Source of the DNA: Tranzscheliella williamsii
Lineage: Eukaryota; Basidiomycota; Ustilaginomycetes; Ustilaginales; Ustilaginaceae
Length of the DNA stretch: 64,000 bases
Reading direction: 5' to 3'
NCBI GenBank assembly: GCA_023212725.1
Contig: JALBYF010000047.1
Span: forward strand, 1-64,000
Positions within the stretch are counted from its first letter, which is position 1. Each line of letters starts with the position of its first letter. Position numbers and translations under genes: made by a program. Under the pieces are notes generated by a model. It ran no database searches and was not told where the DNA came from. It was given only the letters and a program-made list of their open reading frames with translations. Positions 21,725 through 31,979 of the stretch are shown here, piece after piece.

Positions 21725-23516
21725 CTAAAGCTTCGACGAGGCGGAGACGGGGACGAAAGAAGACGGCGCTGGGTGGGACAGTCCGCTGAGGAGCTTGCGG
21801 ACCTCCTTGCGGAGGATCTTACCGCTGGCGCTGACGGGGACCTTGGGAATGCAGTGGATACCGCCGCGGAGAAATTTGTGAGGGGCGACGTTGGCACGAA
21901 CATATTTGTCGAGCTGTTCGACGAGGGCGCATTGCTGCTTGGGGTCGGCGATGTGCTGGCGGAGCTCGATAAAGGCGAGAGGCAGTTCGGTGGCGAGCTC
22001 ATCAGAGTAGAGGCCGACGACGGCAGCGGCGGCCACGGCGGGGTGCGAGACCAGGAGGCCCTCGAGCTCGGCGGGCGCGACCTGAAAGCCCTTGTACTTG
22101 ATCAACTCCTTGAGGCGGTCGACGATCGCAAACTCGCCGGTTTGCGCATCGACGACGGCGATGTCACCCGTCTTGAGGAAGCCGTCGTCGGAGAACGTGG
22201 CGCGTGTCGCCTCTGGGTTGTTCAGATACCCCTTGCAGACCTGGCCGCCCTGAATCCACAGCTCGCCGCGCTTACCCGGCCCCTGCAGCGCTTCCGTGTC
22301 CGGGTCGACAATCTTGGCGCGGGTAGACGGCATAAGGATCCCGATCGAACCCGAATTCGTTTGCCCCCGCCCCATCCCAAGACCCGCCACCGTGGTCTCG
22401 GACATCCCCCAGCCCTGGATGATCACCGCGCCCGTTTTCTGTGTGAATCGGCTCTGTATCTCCCCACTCAGAGGAGCGGCGCCGCAAAAGACACGTTGAA
22501 TGGTGGCAAAGACGCTGGGCTCGGCAGAAGGATGCTTCGAGAGCAAGGTAACGACGGGCGGCACTAGGCTAAGAATGTTGATCTTGTGCTGCACGATAAG
22601 CTGGCAGAAGCGGACCGGGTCGAAGGGCCGATGTACGGCAATAAAGCCGCGACAGCGAAGCACGAAGTGGACTTGGCTGACGAGGGCGTAGGCGTGGAAG
22701 AAAGGAAGTATGCCGAGCATGCGCGGCTGCTGAGGCCCATTATTGGTGGGGAGGAAGCCTGGCGTGAAGATCATGATCTCGAGCATGCTGACAATGTTCT
22801 TGTGGGTGATCTCGACCGCCTTGGGGAGGCCAGTGGTGCCGCTGGAGAAGAAGAGATAGGCAACCTCATTGAGGTCAGCTGGACGGTGAGGATGGGCGGC
22901 GCGGGCGACGGTCTCGTCGGCCAGCAACTGCTGAACCGAAAGGATGCCACCGCGGTTGATGCGATAGTCTGTGAAGACGATATGGCGCGTGTCTATGCGG
23001 GCCTTTGAGGTGCGCGGGAGGTGAACACTGTTGATGAAGATCTTTTTGGGTCTGGTGAGGTTGTAGGCGTGCTTGAGCTCAGCGGCTTGGTAGTCAGGAT
23101 TGACAAGGGCGGCGCGGAGACCTGCAAACTGGGCTGCCATGATGACGACTACAAAGTCGACTCCGGAGTGAAGCGCCACAAGGATGACGTCGCCGGGCGA
23201 GAGCTTGGCGATGGTGAGGAGGCCTACGCCGAGTCGCTGTGCTCGAAGTTTCAGCTCGCCGAGGCTGCAGTAGCAAGCGCATGCCAACACGTTGAGCTGG
23301 CGAACGCAAGGGCGGTCAACATGTGTGGGAGCCATCTACTTACGAAATCGTTCGCCCCTTTCTGCATTCGGTGACGACAGGTTCGGCGTCGTCAAACCGG
23401 ACATGCCCCAGGCAGTGCTCATAGACGGTAGAAGAGGGGATAGAGGGCGCGGCGGAGTTGACGGTATAGATGCCAGTCTGAGGATCAAAGAGCGTAAAAT
23501 CCCCTATGGCCACCAT
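21725..23516 (-). CDS. peroxisomal 4-coumarate-CoA-ligase-like acyl-CoA synthetase
   Basis: Exons 23516-23344 and 23264-21725 (intron GTAAGT...CTGCAG, 79 bp) encode 570 residues. It belongs to the ANL adenylating enzymes that activate a carboxylic acid with ATP and form the CoA thioester. Visible motifs: FFSSGTTGLPKAVEITHKN (ATP loop), GWGMSETT, TGDIAVVD, the hinge DRLKELIKYKGFQVAPAELE, and the catalytic Lys in SASGKILRKEV. The last three residues are SKL, a canonical PTS1 peroxisome signal. The splice junction restores the expected (R)TIS-LGELKLRAQRLG run. The substrate may be a fatty or aryl acid; it cannot be chosen from sequence. The start codon is directly preceded on the coding strand by an 8-bp tandem array. 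An in-frame ATG at 23774 exists but a TATA-like element lies between the two ATGs, favouring 23516. Confidence 0.88.
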
Positions 23517-23570
23517 GCTGCGGTGCTGCGGTGCTGCGGTGCTGCGGTGCTGCGGTGCTGCGGTGCTGCG
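23517..23570. repeat. octanucleotide tandem array abutting the start codon
   Basis: Unit GCTGCGGT (plus strand) repeated six full times plus six bases, with no mismatches. The array begins one base after the ATG complement of the acyl-CoA synthetase, so in the mRNA it forms the last 54 bases of the leader. Confidence 0.95.
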
Positions 23571-23700
23571 CGCTGCTGCTCTATCGCTGTGGTGCCGGCA
23601 CCGTTGTTGAGATGAAGCAGGGTGAGATGTGCTGGCTAGATAAGCTATCGCGGAAGGAGATGAACATGCTGAGGCGAAGCAGAGGCAATAAGAGAGAAGC

Positions 23701-23713
23701 ATATATATTATAC
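23701..23713 (-). promoter_or_regulatory. TATA-like element of the acyl-CoA synthetase gene
   Basis: On the minus strand this reads GTATAATATATAT, about 185 bases upstream of the ATG at 23516 and downstream of the alternative ATG at 23774. Transcription starting just after it would leave a leader of roughly 150 bases ending in the octanucleotide array. Inferred from position. Confidence 0.4.
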
Positions 23714-23774
23714 TCAGCAGCTCGGCACCTCCGCCATCGTCGAGATGAACGGATTTGCCGTATTCGGCAGCCAT

Positions 23775-24741
23775 TCGGCCTTTACCGACATACTTGTACT
23801 GTATTGCCTGATCGCGCTCAGTGTGTTGCCCTCATGTGATCACGCTTTAGCCATCTCCAACGCTTGCGGATCTTCCGACTAGTCCCACCGCTCCATTGAC
23901 CGAACATCACGACCAAGCGACTCCTTTCTATGTACTTCAGTCCGCAATTGAGATGATGATTCGGCTCGTGTGAACGTTTCCCGTGACGCTTTCGGCTAAG
24001 ATGTACATTGGCCCGCAGAGGCGGGGTAAATCCTAGCCCTCAGGCCACCTTCAAAGAACACCTCTGACTACCTTTTGCTCACTAGCTACGGCCCACCTCT
24101 GTTTCTACAGTATGCGTATCGCAAAGATCCGAGAGGTAAGTGCCATTTGATCACGACCAACGTAAGCGCCCTCATCACCCAGGCCACGCCAACCGCTCGG
24201 GGACCCATGTGGGGTACATTCTGGATCATCTGCATCGAAGCTTACTTCTTCGCGTGGGAAAGCAAACTCTGAGAGCACAAAGCGAAATGATTTCGTGACT
24301 GTGAGATCCAGGATCACAAGCGATCAGCAAGCGCGCGATATCGGAAAAGACCGTGAGCATCGCATCGCGTCTTCCCCGTAATCACGCCAAAAAGACAACA
24401 CGCTGACCGCTTCGTGCATATTCTCAGTTTCAGTCACGTACTTCGTGCATATTCTCAGATTCAGTCACAGTACATATGTGATGTTTGGATTTGGGGATCA
24501 TCCATTTGCGGACATCAACGTGAGATATCGCAACTGGATTGCCGGCTCGATATCCTTACTCCTACTAGTAGCTGTCGCTACGCCTTGGCTACAACTTGCT
24601 CTTAGCCTTTTGCCTCGATCACGCCGCTTTGCCTTGATCACAACGCGCCATCAGCATGCAGCGGATTTGACACGTTTGGCCCCTTCTCGCCTCTTCTGGC
24701 TGCATACTCTCATCACCTTCGTCCTAACCTAGCCTTCCGCC
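23775..24741. other. divergent intergenic region
   Basis: Between the acyl-CoA synthetase and the large membrane-protein gene. No convincing gene. It contains a 27-base near-perfect duplication (24411-24468) and ends in a CT-rich leader before 24742. Confidence 0.5.
24411..24468. repeat. 27-bp direct duplication, 31-bp period
   Basis: TTCGTGCATATTCTCAG(T/A)TTCAGTCAC occurs at 24411-24437 and again at 24442-24468 with a single difference. It lies about 300 bases upstream of the membrane-protein ATG. Confidence 0.9.
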
Positions 24742-27700
24742 ATGGCAGCTAGCCAACAAGATGGCGCCGCGCAAGCACCGCCAACACGCTCCTCAGCCAT
24801 AGAACCGTCCACAGATCAAGGGGTGTCGTCATCCAAGGATTCCACTTCCGCCGTCACCGCCAGCCACTTGCGTCCAAACGGCAAGGAGAAACCGGCCAGG
24901 AAACCCAAGCCAACCATGAAGAAGAACGGCAAGCTGCCTGCCTGGGTTTGGAACAACCTCACTTCGCCTCGCTCCTACCGTGTCTTGGCCCGCTGCTGGG
25001 TTGCCAGTTGGGCCAACTTCGTGCTCATAATCCCGAGCCCCTCGCTCAATGTTTTGGGTCAGGCCGCCTTTTTCGGCTGCATGTTGACACTCATGGTTCC
25101 TCCCTCCATGCCCTTTTTTCTCTTCCTCGTTGCTTTTGTCATGATCGCCTTCGGTGCTTGCCTAGGATGGGCTTGGGGTTGCGCCGCCATGGCTGCTGCT
25201 CAGCGTGCCCGTAATCAGCCCATTCTCCAGGCCGCGCTACAACGAACTCAGTCCTCCATCGCCACCTCCACCAACCCCGACGTCCAGTTTCAGATCTCCA
25301 TCTTCCGCGGCGATTTCTTGGACGTAAGGTCTACAGCTGTCTTTGGCATCTTTCTCATGCTCATCGCCTACTTCGCTGCCGTCGTACAGGTCAAGCTACC
25401 CAAGCTCAAAATCGCCTCCATCTTCATGCTTATCGTAGCAGACATCATGATGGGCTACGGGCCCCTTTTTCCGTTTGCACGCTACTCCCTCGGACAAATC
25501 TTTATGATTCCCATTGGCTGTTCCCTTGCCATCTGCCTCGCTGCCCAATTCCTCATCTTTCCAGAAACCTTGGCCTTTAACTGGCAGCTCGAGTACATCG
25601 GTATGCTGGCCAAGCTCCGTGATCTAGTTCAAATTCATACCGCGGCTCTTGCCGACGCTGGACTTCGTTTCGACGCAACCAAGCTACAGGAAGACCAGCA
25701 ACCCGCCGATTTCCTCAAGCATTCCCTTCAGACTGAGGACTTGATCGCATCCATCGCCAAGGCACATCTCTCCAATACCAAGGCCACACATGTCGCCATT
25801 TCTGAGCAGATCGAAACCATCACCGGCCTCTCTGGCTTTCTAGGCATGGAATTCTACCACTCCTACATCAACGCCGCCGACATGAAGAGCATGTTCAAAA
25901 AGGCTCGCGCCCTCAACTTCCAGCTCATTCCGCTCAATGCCTTCTGGCGACATCTCCACCACGAAGTCGGTCTTGCCGATCTTCATACTTACAACGAGCA
26001 GTGGGACCCGTCCACGGTCGAAGACGGCTACGACGTTGATGGAGAGCATGCCGCCTATGCCAAGCCTACCAAGGGTCCTCTGAAGCCAGTCCGCTTGCAC
26101 GAGACCCACAACCTCCATCATGCCAGGCACAGAATCCTTGACAGTGAAGCGAATCAACGCATCTCCATCTCACGTCTGCTCTGCATCCTCAACGAGACCA
26201 CATCGCCTTCCCTCCAGGCCGCAGCTGATTCACTCGAGCTAATTGAACAGTACTTTGCGGCTAATATCGCCTGGCGGCCGAAACGTCCCATCGACGATAT
26301 CATCACCCAGCTTCACAACTCGAAAGAAACCCTTGACAAGCTGCGAAAGTCGCTGATTTCTGTCGACCGGCATGCCCTCCTCAAGCCCTACCTAGATCAC
26401 TTTCAAAGGCTGCATCCTGACCTAGACATCGGCCAGCACTTTCTTCTCACGAGGCAGTCCATCAACCGATTTCGCTCCGGTGCTCGGCCCCTGTATGTCT
26501 GTCTCGTCTTCATCACCTCGCTCATTGACATTATCGATGCTACCATTGATCTGCAAGATCAGATGATCACTTTGGCTGACCAAAGGGGCAACAAGCGCCG
26601 TATTTGGTGGCCACGCCATCTCACCGGCCTTTACCGTGTTCTCACCAGCAAGCGGAAGGGCACAGACGGCATGGACACTGTCGGATCTGGTGACGGTAGA
26701 TTTGAGCGCGAGGAAGATATGGACGAGGACTTCCGGCAAGATCGTGCCCATACCGCCACCGATTCCGAGTCCGCCACTACATCCAACTCGTCCATCCATG
26801 GCCGCCTGGACGAGGACAACGACTTCGATGACCATGACGATAATGACACCCGCGACGCCCGGAGGACAGACGAAGAGAAAGCCCCCCATTTGGCCACGGG
26901 CAAAGCGACGAAGAAACGCCACGAGGCCAAACACTATGCTCGGGACCCTGACGCGCTGCCACCCACCAAAATCGTACATCGTCTCGGTCGAGCCATTGCT
27001 GGTATTTACTACTTTGTCAGCGGTCCTACTGGCATTTTTGCGCTGCGTTTCTGCATTGCCACCTTCGCTGTCTGGATCATCTTTGTGATTCCTCACTCGG
27101 CTTACTTTGCCTATCTCCACCGCGGAATCTGGGCGCTCATCATGGCACAAACAGGTAAGTCTTCCCAAAAGATCACTGCTAGAGTCCTGACCTGGGCTGA
27201 CAGCCGCCGCGTATCGTCCGTTGTCCACGACTTATCTGTACAGGGTTGACACTGCACGGAGGAGAGCTTGTTTTCACATTTGCGGCTCGTCTTGGCGGTA
27301 CCGTCGTCGGCTTGTTGTACGGCGCCGTGCTGTGGTACATTTCGACCGGCAATGGCCGGGGCAATGCCTACGGCCTCGGGGTAGTGACCGCTATCGGATT
27401 CATTCCACTGATCTTCATGCGACTTTGGGCGCCAAAGCTTCTCCTGCTCCCCGTGATCATGCTCAATGTCTCAGTCGTCTTGATTGTTGGGTACTCTTGG
27501 ATCGATGTCAACCTCGCGGTGCTCGCCAATAGCGGGATTGGCATCAACGTTGCGTGGAAGAGGGCGCTGCTTGTGGTCATTGGCATGGCAGTTGCCTTCA
27601 TTGTCCTCGTCTTTCCGCGTCCGGTCTCCAGCCGGCTTCTCGTCCGCAAGAATCTTGCCAAGACGACGCGGCAGCTCAACGAGCTTTTTATCGAAGTGAT

Positions 27701-28517
27701 AGAGGTCTGGATCGCCAAGGACAACCAGAGAGAGCGGAGGCGGCTACAGACCGGATTCGATAAAATCATCAACGCCTCACAGCCGGAGCACGAGGAGGCG
27801 GAAGACGTCTGGGCGCAGCGGGAGCCGGCGCTCCGGGCGCGGTTCATGGAGGTGAACGGACAAATCGCCGGGCTTGCGGGCCAGATTGGGCTGGCTTCGC
27901 TCGACTTCCAGATCCGAGGGCGCTGGCCCGTGGAGAGATATGCGGAAATCGCCAACATCCAAGCGACGATTCTTGAGTCGCTGGGTGCGATCGCCACGTG
28001 CATCCGAAGCTTCGCCGCGTCGCCGCTGCCCGAGATACGCGGCGAGGGCGATCTGGACTGGCAGGCGACAATGTCGGCGTCGACGGCGCTGCTGGACCCG
28101 CAATTCCTGTCGGAGATCTGCGTGACGTTCGACCTGCTCTCCAAGGCGCTGCGCAACGGCGAGCGGCTCAATCATGCGTCGTTCTCGCTGCTGGAGAACT
28201 TCTTCCGGTACTCGCAGCGCAACCGCACTATGATCGCGCAGCTGAGGCGGGCGGACGCCGAGGCGGGTGGGGGCGCAGCGGGTGCGCTCGAGGGCGAGGA
28301 GGTGCTCAGCTGGGGCGTCGTGCACGACCCCATGTACCTGCGCTTCACCACCGCGCGCATGGCGGCCATCACGCTCGTCTCGGAGCTGGACAAGTTCAAG
28401 GCGATCGTCCAGGACCTCGTCGGTCAGACCGCCCTGCGCGGCTTCGACCGCCTCAAGAACCAGCACGACGCGCGCGCCTATCGCGCCTGCACCTCCGCCG
28501 CGCCCAAGGACGACTAG
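24742..28517 (+). CDS. large multi-pass membrane protein, ArAE_2_N / DUF2421 (Bre4-like)
   Basis: Exons 24742-27154 and 27244-28517 (intron GTAAGT...GTACAG, 89 bp) give 1228 residues. An N-terminal polar stretch precedes a hydrophobic block (residues about 90-290) typical of the fungal ArAE_2_N putative ER transporter domain, including MLTLMVPPSMPFFLFLVAF. After a soluble central region and an Asp/His-rich acidic linker (about residues 650-720), a second membrane block starts near FALRFCIATFAVWIIF and continues across the splice junction (MAQTG-LTLHGGELVFTFAARLGG), followed by a DUF2421-type C-terminal part. Relatives include yeast Bre4, linked to brefeldin A sensitivity, and FUSC/aromatic-acid exporter proteins. 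Substrate unknown. It is convergent with the UNC-45 gene, 113 bases between stops. Confidence 0.85.
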
Positions 28518-28630
28518 GCTACTTTGCCTATATGTACTGATTAGGACCACGGGACTATGCATATGAAACTCCACAGGCTGGGCGTGTGCTGGGACACGCA
28601 GAATGGCGTGCGGTGGGTTTTGGGAGGCGG

Positions 28631-31162
28631 CTAGGGCTGGGCGGGGAGCTGCTCGACGAGCTGTGCGCACTGGCGGAGGAGCGGGAGTAGGGCGGTGCGG
28701 ATGTCGGCGGTGGGGGCCGGATCGGCGCTGTGCGTGCGCGAATGGTAGGCGAGCGCGTTTTGGAGGGTGGAGTGGAACTCGGATGCAAACTCCCCGTATT
28801 GCGCCGCGGTGCCCTGGTTGGATGTGGGCGATGGGAGGTGGTGAAGGAGGTTGAGGATCACGTGGGCTGCGCGCAGGGCGATGTCGAGGGAGTGGGGTTC
28901 GGCGGCGTGGGCGGGGGCGAGGGCGGCGCGGAGGGTCGTGGTGATGGAGGGGAGGGCGAGGAGGGTGTCTGCAACGGGGGGTGCGTCTGAGGTGATGGCA
29001 AGGACGGCGAGGGCGGCGAGGCGGGTGGGGATTGTGGTGGTGGCGGTGTCTGCAGCGTCGGAGTCATCGGCGGCGAGGGCGAGGAGGACGCGGAAGCGGA
29101 GGGCGAAGCGCTCTGGTGCGGTGCCGGGGGTGGTGAACGCGGCACAGACCGGGTCGACCTGGAGCAGATTAACCAGGAGCTCTACCCAAGCGCGGCGGAC
29201 CAAGGTGTGTTCCTCGCTGACCACTGCCTCGCACGCGCGGCCGAGGACCGTCTCTGGGCCGAAAGCGGTGCGGTCGTCCGCGGCGGGCGGGAGGGCGTAC
29301 CGCGCGATGGCGAGGGCGAGGTCGGGCGAGAGCGAGGCAAGGTTGGTGAGCGCGAGCAGCGCCTCGAAGCGCTGAAGGCGCGAAGCGGGCGGGGCGACCA
29401 GCAGTGCCGCGACCAACGACGCCGCGGAGGCAAGCACCTCGCCCGAGCCAAAGACCAGCGCTGGATTGAGCGAGACGAGCAGCTTGGCCAGCGCCTGTAC
29501 GGGCAGGAGGTCCTCGTCGGACACCGACGCCGACGCGCGGCCGAAGACGCCGTTGGTACGCGCGGCCGGCGCTGACACGAGCGCGTGGTAGACAGGCGCC
29601 GAGAGCGCCAGCAGCGCCTTGCCCGCCCCCTGCTGGACCGCCTTGCCGCGGCTCCGCCTGTCCTGCTTGGTCACCAGCGCATGCAGCGCCTTGGCCGTCG
29701 CCTGCCGGACCGGCGCGCTCGGATTCACCCGCACGCCCACACCCTCCTCACGCCCAGACACCGCGCCCGCCGTCGCCAGCGCACTCAGCACCTCGACCCC
29801 TCCCGCTTCCAACACCGCGCTACACCGCTCCTCAGCCGCACTGTCCTGCTCCAATACCTCCTCCTCCGCCAACCCAGCAGCACCCGCCTGCGCAGTGGCA
29901 AACCGCCTCAACCGCTGCACCTCCTTCTGCTCACCCGACAGTGCAGGGGGGTAGGCGGTGAGATTGGCAAAGACAGTGGCGAGACTCAGCTGCAGCGCAC
30001 GATCGAACCGCTGGCTGTCGAGATCGATGCGCGGCGCCACATCCTCCGAGCTGCCGCCCGCAGCTGCTTTCTTGGGCGGTGCCATCGGAAAGCGCGTACA
30101 GAGAAGCTTCAGAAAGCTCGGGTCGTTGGCTAAGCGGTGCTTGAAGGACGGCTGAATGGTGAGGTAGGTCAAAGCTTCCAGGCAGCTGAGTTGCACCAGT
30201 CGGTTGAGTTGTGCCTCGTCCGACGATTCGCCCTCTGCGGCCGCCTGGCGTGGAGCTGTGGCAATGGCAAGCTCAGGGCCTAGCAGATCGTACAGCGCCC
30301 GGTCCTTGCGAGCACGCTCTTCCTTGAGCTCGTTGATCTTGTTCAGATGCTCTTCCTTTGTAGTGGGCTGGGACGTCGAAGCCAACGAAGCCGTGAGGTT
30401 CTGGCTTGCCTCTTCCGCGGTGGCACGAGCTAGCTTGCTGTCGGCGAGGCCGGCTAGCACTGCGATGGCATTGGAGTTGATAGCTTTGTCAGAGTCGCTC
30501 GAGACCGGGTGCCGGGGAGCGGAGCTGATGTCCAGCCAGTCCAGCACTCCCTGCTGCTGGCACAGATGCTTCCGCGTTGCCGCCGAATTAGCTGCCGACG
30601 AGAAGAGATCCGCGACGGAGAGGCTGACGAGGTCTTCATCCCGCCATGTGCCTGCTCTTGGCATGGAACTGCCCTGTGCATTGGACGGCATGCCGTTGCA
30701 CGACTCTGGGGCCTCCAGTATGAGATTGAGGATGCCGTCGGCGATGAGAATGGCGTGTGCATCGGCGGGGGCGACGCTGCAGAAGGCGGACAAGAAGCGC
30801 AATGCCGAGAGCAGACTATTGGTGGCGGTGTCCGCTAGACGAGAGCGTAGTACTGGTATCAAGAGCGAAGGCAGATCCTCATCATGAGCGTCGCCGGATG
30901 CTTCGGAGCCGGGCTTGCGAAGCTGCGAGGAAGAGGATCTGGATGCCAACGCCAGAAGAGCAGCACTACGCGCCTGCTGGACTACACTCAGCGAAGCGTG
31001 TGGCGAAGATGAAGCAGACGCAGCGTCAGCGCCGGACTCTGGGGCGGATGAGGTAGACACCGAGCATGGTTGGAACGCATCGACGCAATTTTCGGCGATG
31101 GTCGTGGACAAGGGGTCTCCTGATACTGCGAGTCCTTTGAATCGGCTTAGAATCTCATCCAT
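28631..31162 (-). CDS. UNC-45/Cro1/She4-type myosin chaperone
   Basis: 843 residues, single exon from the ATG at 31162. All-helical, Ala/Leu-rich sequence with the fungal UNC-45/She4 central region around residues 280-360 (KINELKEERARKDRALYDLL, then LSCLEALTYLTIQPSFKHRL) and armadillo-like repeats to the C-terminus (VRQATAKALHALVTK; FEALLALTNLASLSPDLA). No N-terminal TPR domain is visible, as expected for fungal members. The family folds and stabilises myosin motor heads and supports actin-based polarity and cytokinesis; in fungi She4/Cro1 act in the cytoplasm. The start is supported by the normal MDEIL opening. The gene diverges from the Pol III subunit gene. Confidence 0.85.
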   Translation of the reverse strand: MDEILSRFKGLAVSGDPLSTTIAENCVDAFQPCSVSTSSAPESGADAASASSSPHASLSVVQQARSAALLALASRSSSSQLRKPGSEASGDAHDEDLPSLLIPVLRSRLADTATNSLLSALRFLSAFCSVAPADAHAILIADGILNLILEAPESCNGMPSNAQGSSMPRAGTWRDEDLVSLSVADLFSSAANSAATRKHLCQQQGVLDWLDISSAPRHPVSSDSDKAINSNAIAVLAGLADSKLARATAEEASQNLTASLASTSQPTTKEEHLNKINELKEERARKDRALYDLLGPELAIATAPRQAAAEGESSDEAQLNRLVQLSCLEALTYLTIQPSFKHRLANDPSFLKLLCTRFPMAPPKKAAAGGSSEDVAPRIDLDSQRFDRALQLSLATVFANLTAYPPALSGEQKEVQRLRRFATAQAGAAGLAEEEVLEQDSAAEERCSAVLEAGGVEVLSALATAGAVSGREEGVGVRVNPSAPVRQATAKALHALVTKQDRRSRGKAVQQGAGKALLALSAPVYHALVSAPAARTNGVFGRASASVSDEDLLPVQALAKLLVSLNPALVFGSGEVLASAASLVAALLVAPPASRLQRFEALLALTNLASLSPDLALAIARYALPPAADDRTAFGPETVLGRACEAVVSEEHTLVRRAWVELLVNLLQVDPVCAAFTTPGTAPERFALRFRVLLALAADDSDAADTATTTIPTRLAALAVLAITSDAPPVADTLLALPSITTTLRAALAPAHAAEPHSLDIALRAAHVILNLLHHLPSPTSNQGTAAQYGEFASEFHSTLQNALAYHSRTHSADPAPTADIRTALLPLLRQCAQLVEQLPAQP

Positions 31163-31979
31163 GTTCTCTCGAGCTCTACCGCTGGTTCCAATGCAAAGCG
31201 GCCGGGTCGCCTGTCGTCACCGCCTGCCTTTGAACAAGATGGTGGCCAGGCGAGTGCGTAGGTGTAGGTTACTTCGAGAAGCGGTTGGGGAAGTCGAGTA
31301 AGGAGTGTGAGTGTGAGTGGGGGTGAGTCTGAGTGTTACATTTCCGAAGTGGAGTGTTGGGTACGTGTCTCGGGATTCGGAATACGAATTCCTCAATCTA
31401 ACATCCTGTATATTGACTGTATGCTTTCGCCACGGAAATTTTTTCCCGACTGAGAGCCATACTGACCGATCATCGTCCTCATCACCATCAACACCTCCGC
31501 TACCCTTACATTGGCCAGCAGCACCAGCAAGCAACCGCCAGTCGTAACCAGTTCTGCGGCTCTTCTATCCCACGTTATCTTTGCTGCTCGCTGCCTCGCC
31601 TCAGCACCTCTCTTCGCTCACCTACTTCTGGCAACTATCTACTCGCACATCGGCGTAGACCCAGGCCCATCTTCATACCGCGGCATCCTCTGCTATCCAT
31701 CTGTTGAGCTTTTGCTTTCGTCTTAACCGTTTACTACTCGCTGTGCTTCTGTTCGGCCCTTCAATCACCTACAGGAATGCTTGTCTTGCCATAGCTAGTT
31801 GCCGCCACAGTTCTCACAACGAGCTGCCCTCCACCTGCACTGAAGCCGTGGAGGTGCGATAGGAAGTAGCGAGACGTCTTCGGGATCGTGGCGCCACACA
31901 AGGCTGTCAAAAGGCCTGCACCCGAATCAGAAGCAGCCACTGACCGTCTCCGGTCGCGCCCCACATCACAGCTTACACC
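31163..31979. other. divergent promoter region
   Basis: 817 bases between UNC-45 and the Pol III large subunit. Only short open frames without domain signal. CT-rich stretches (31480-31760) likely belong to the RPC1 leader. No repeat or RNA recognised. Confidence 0.5.
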
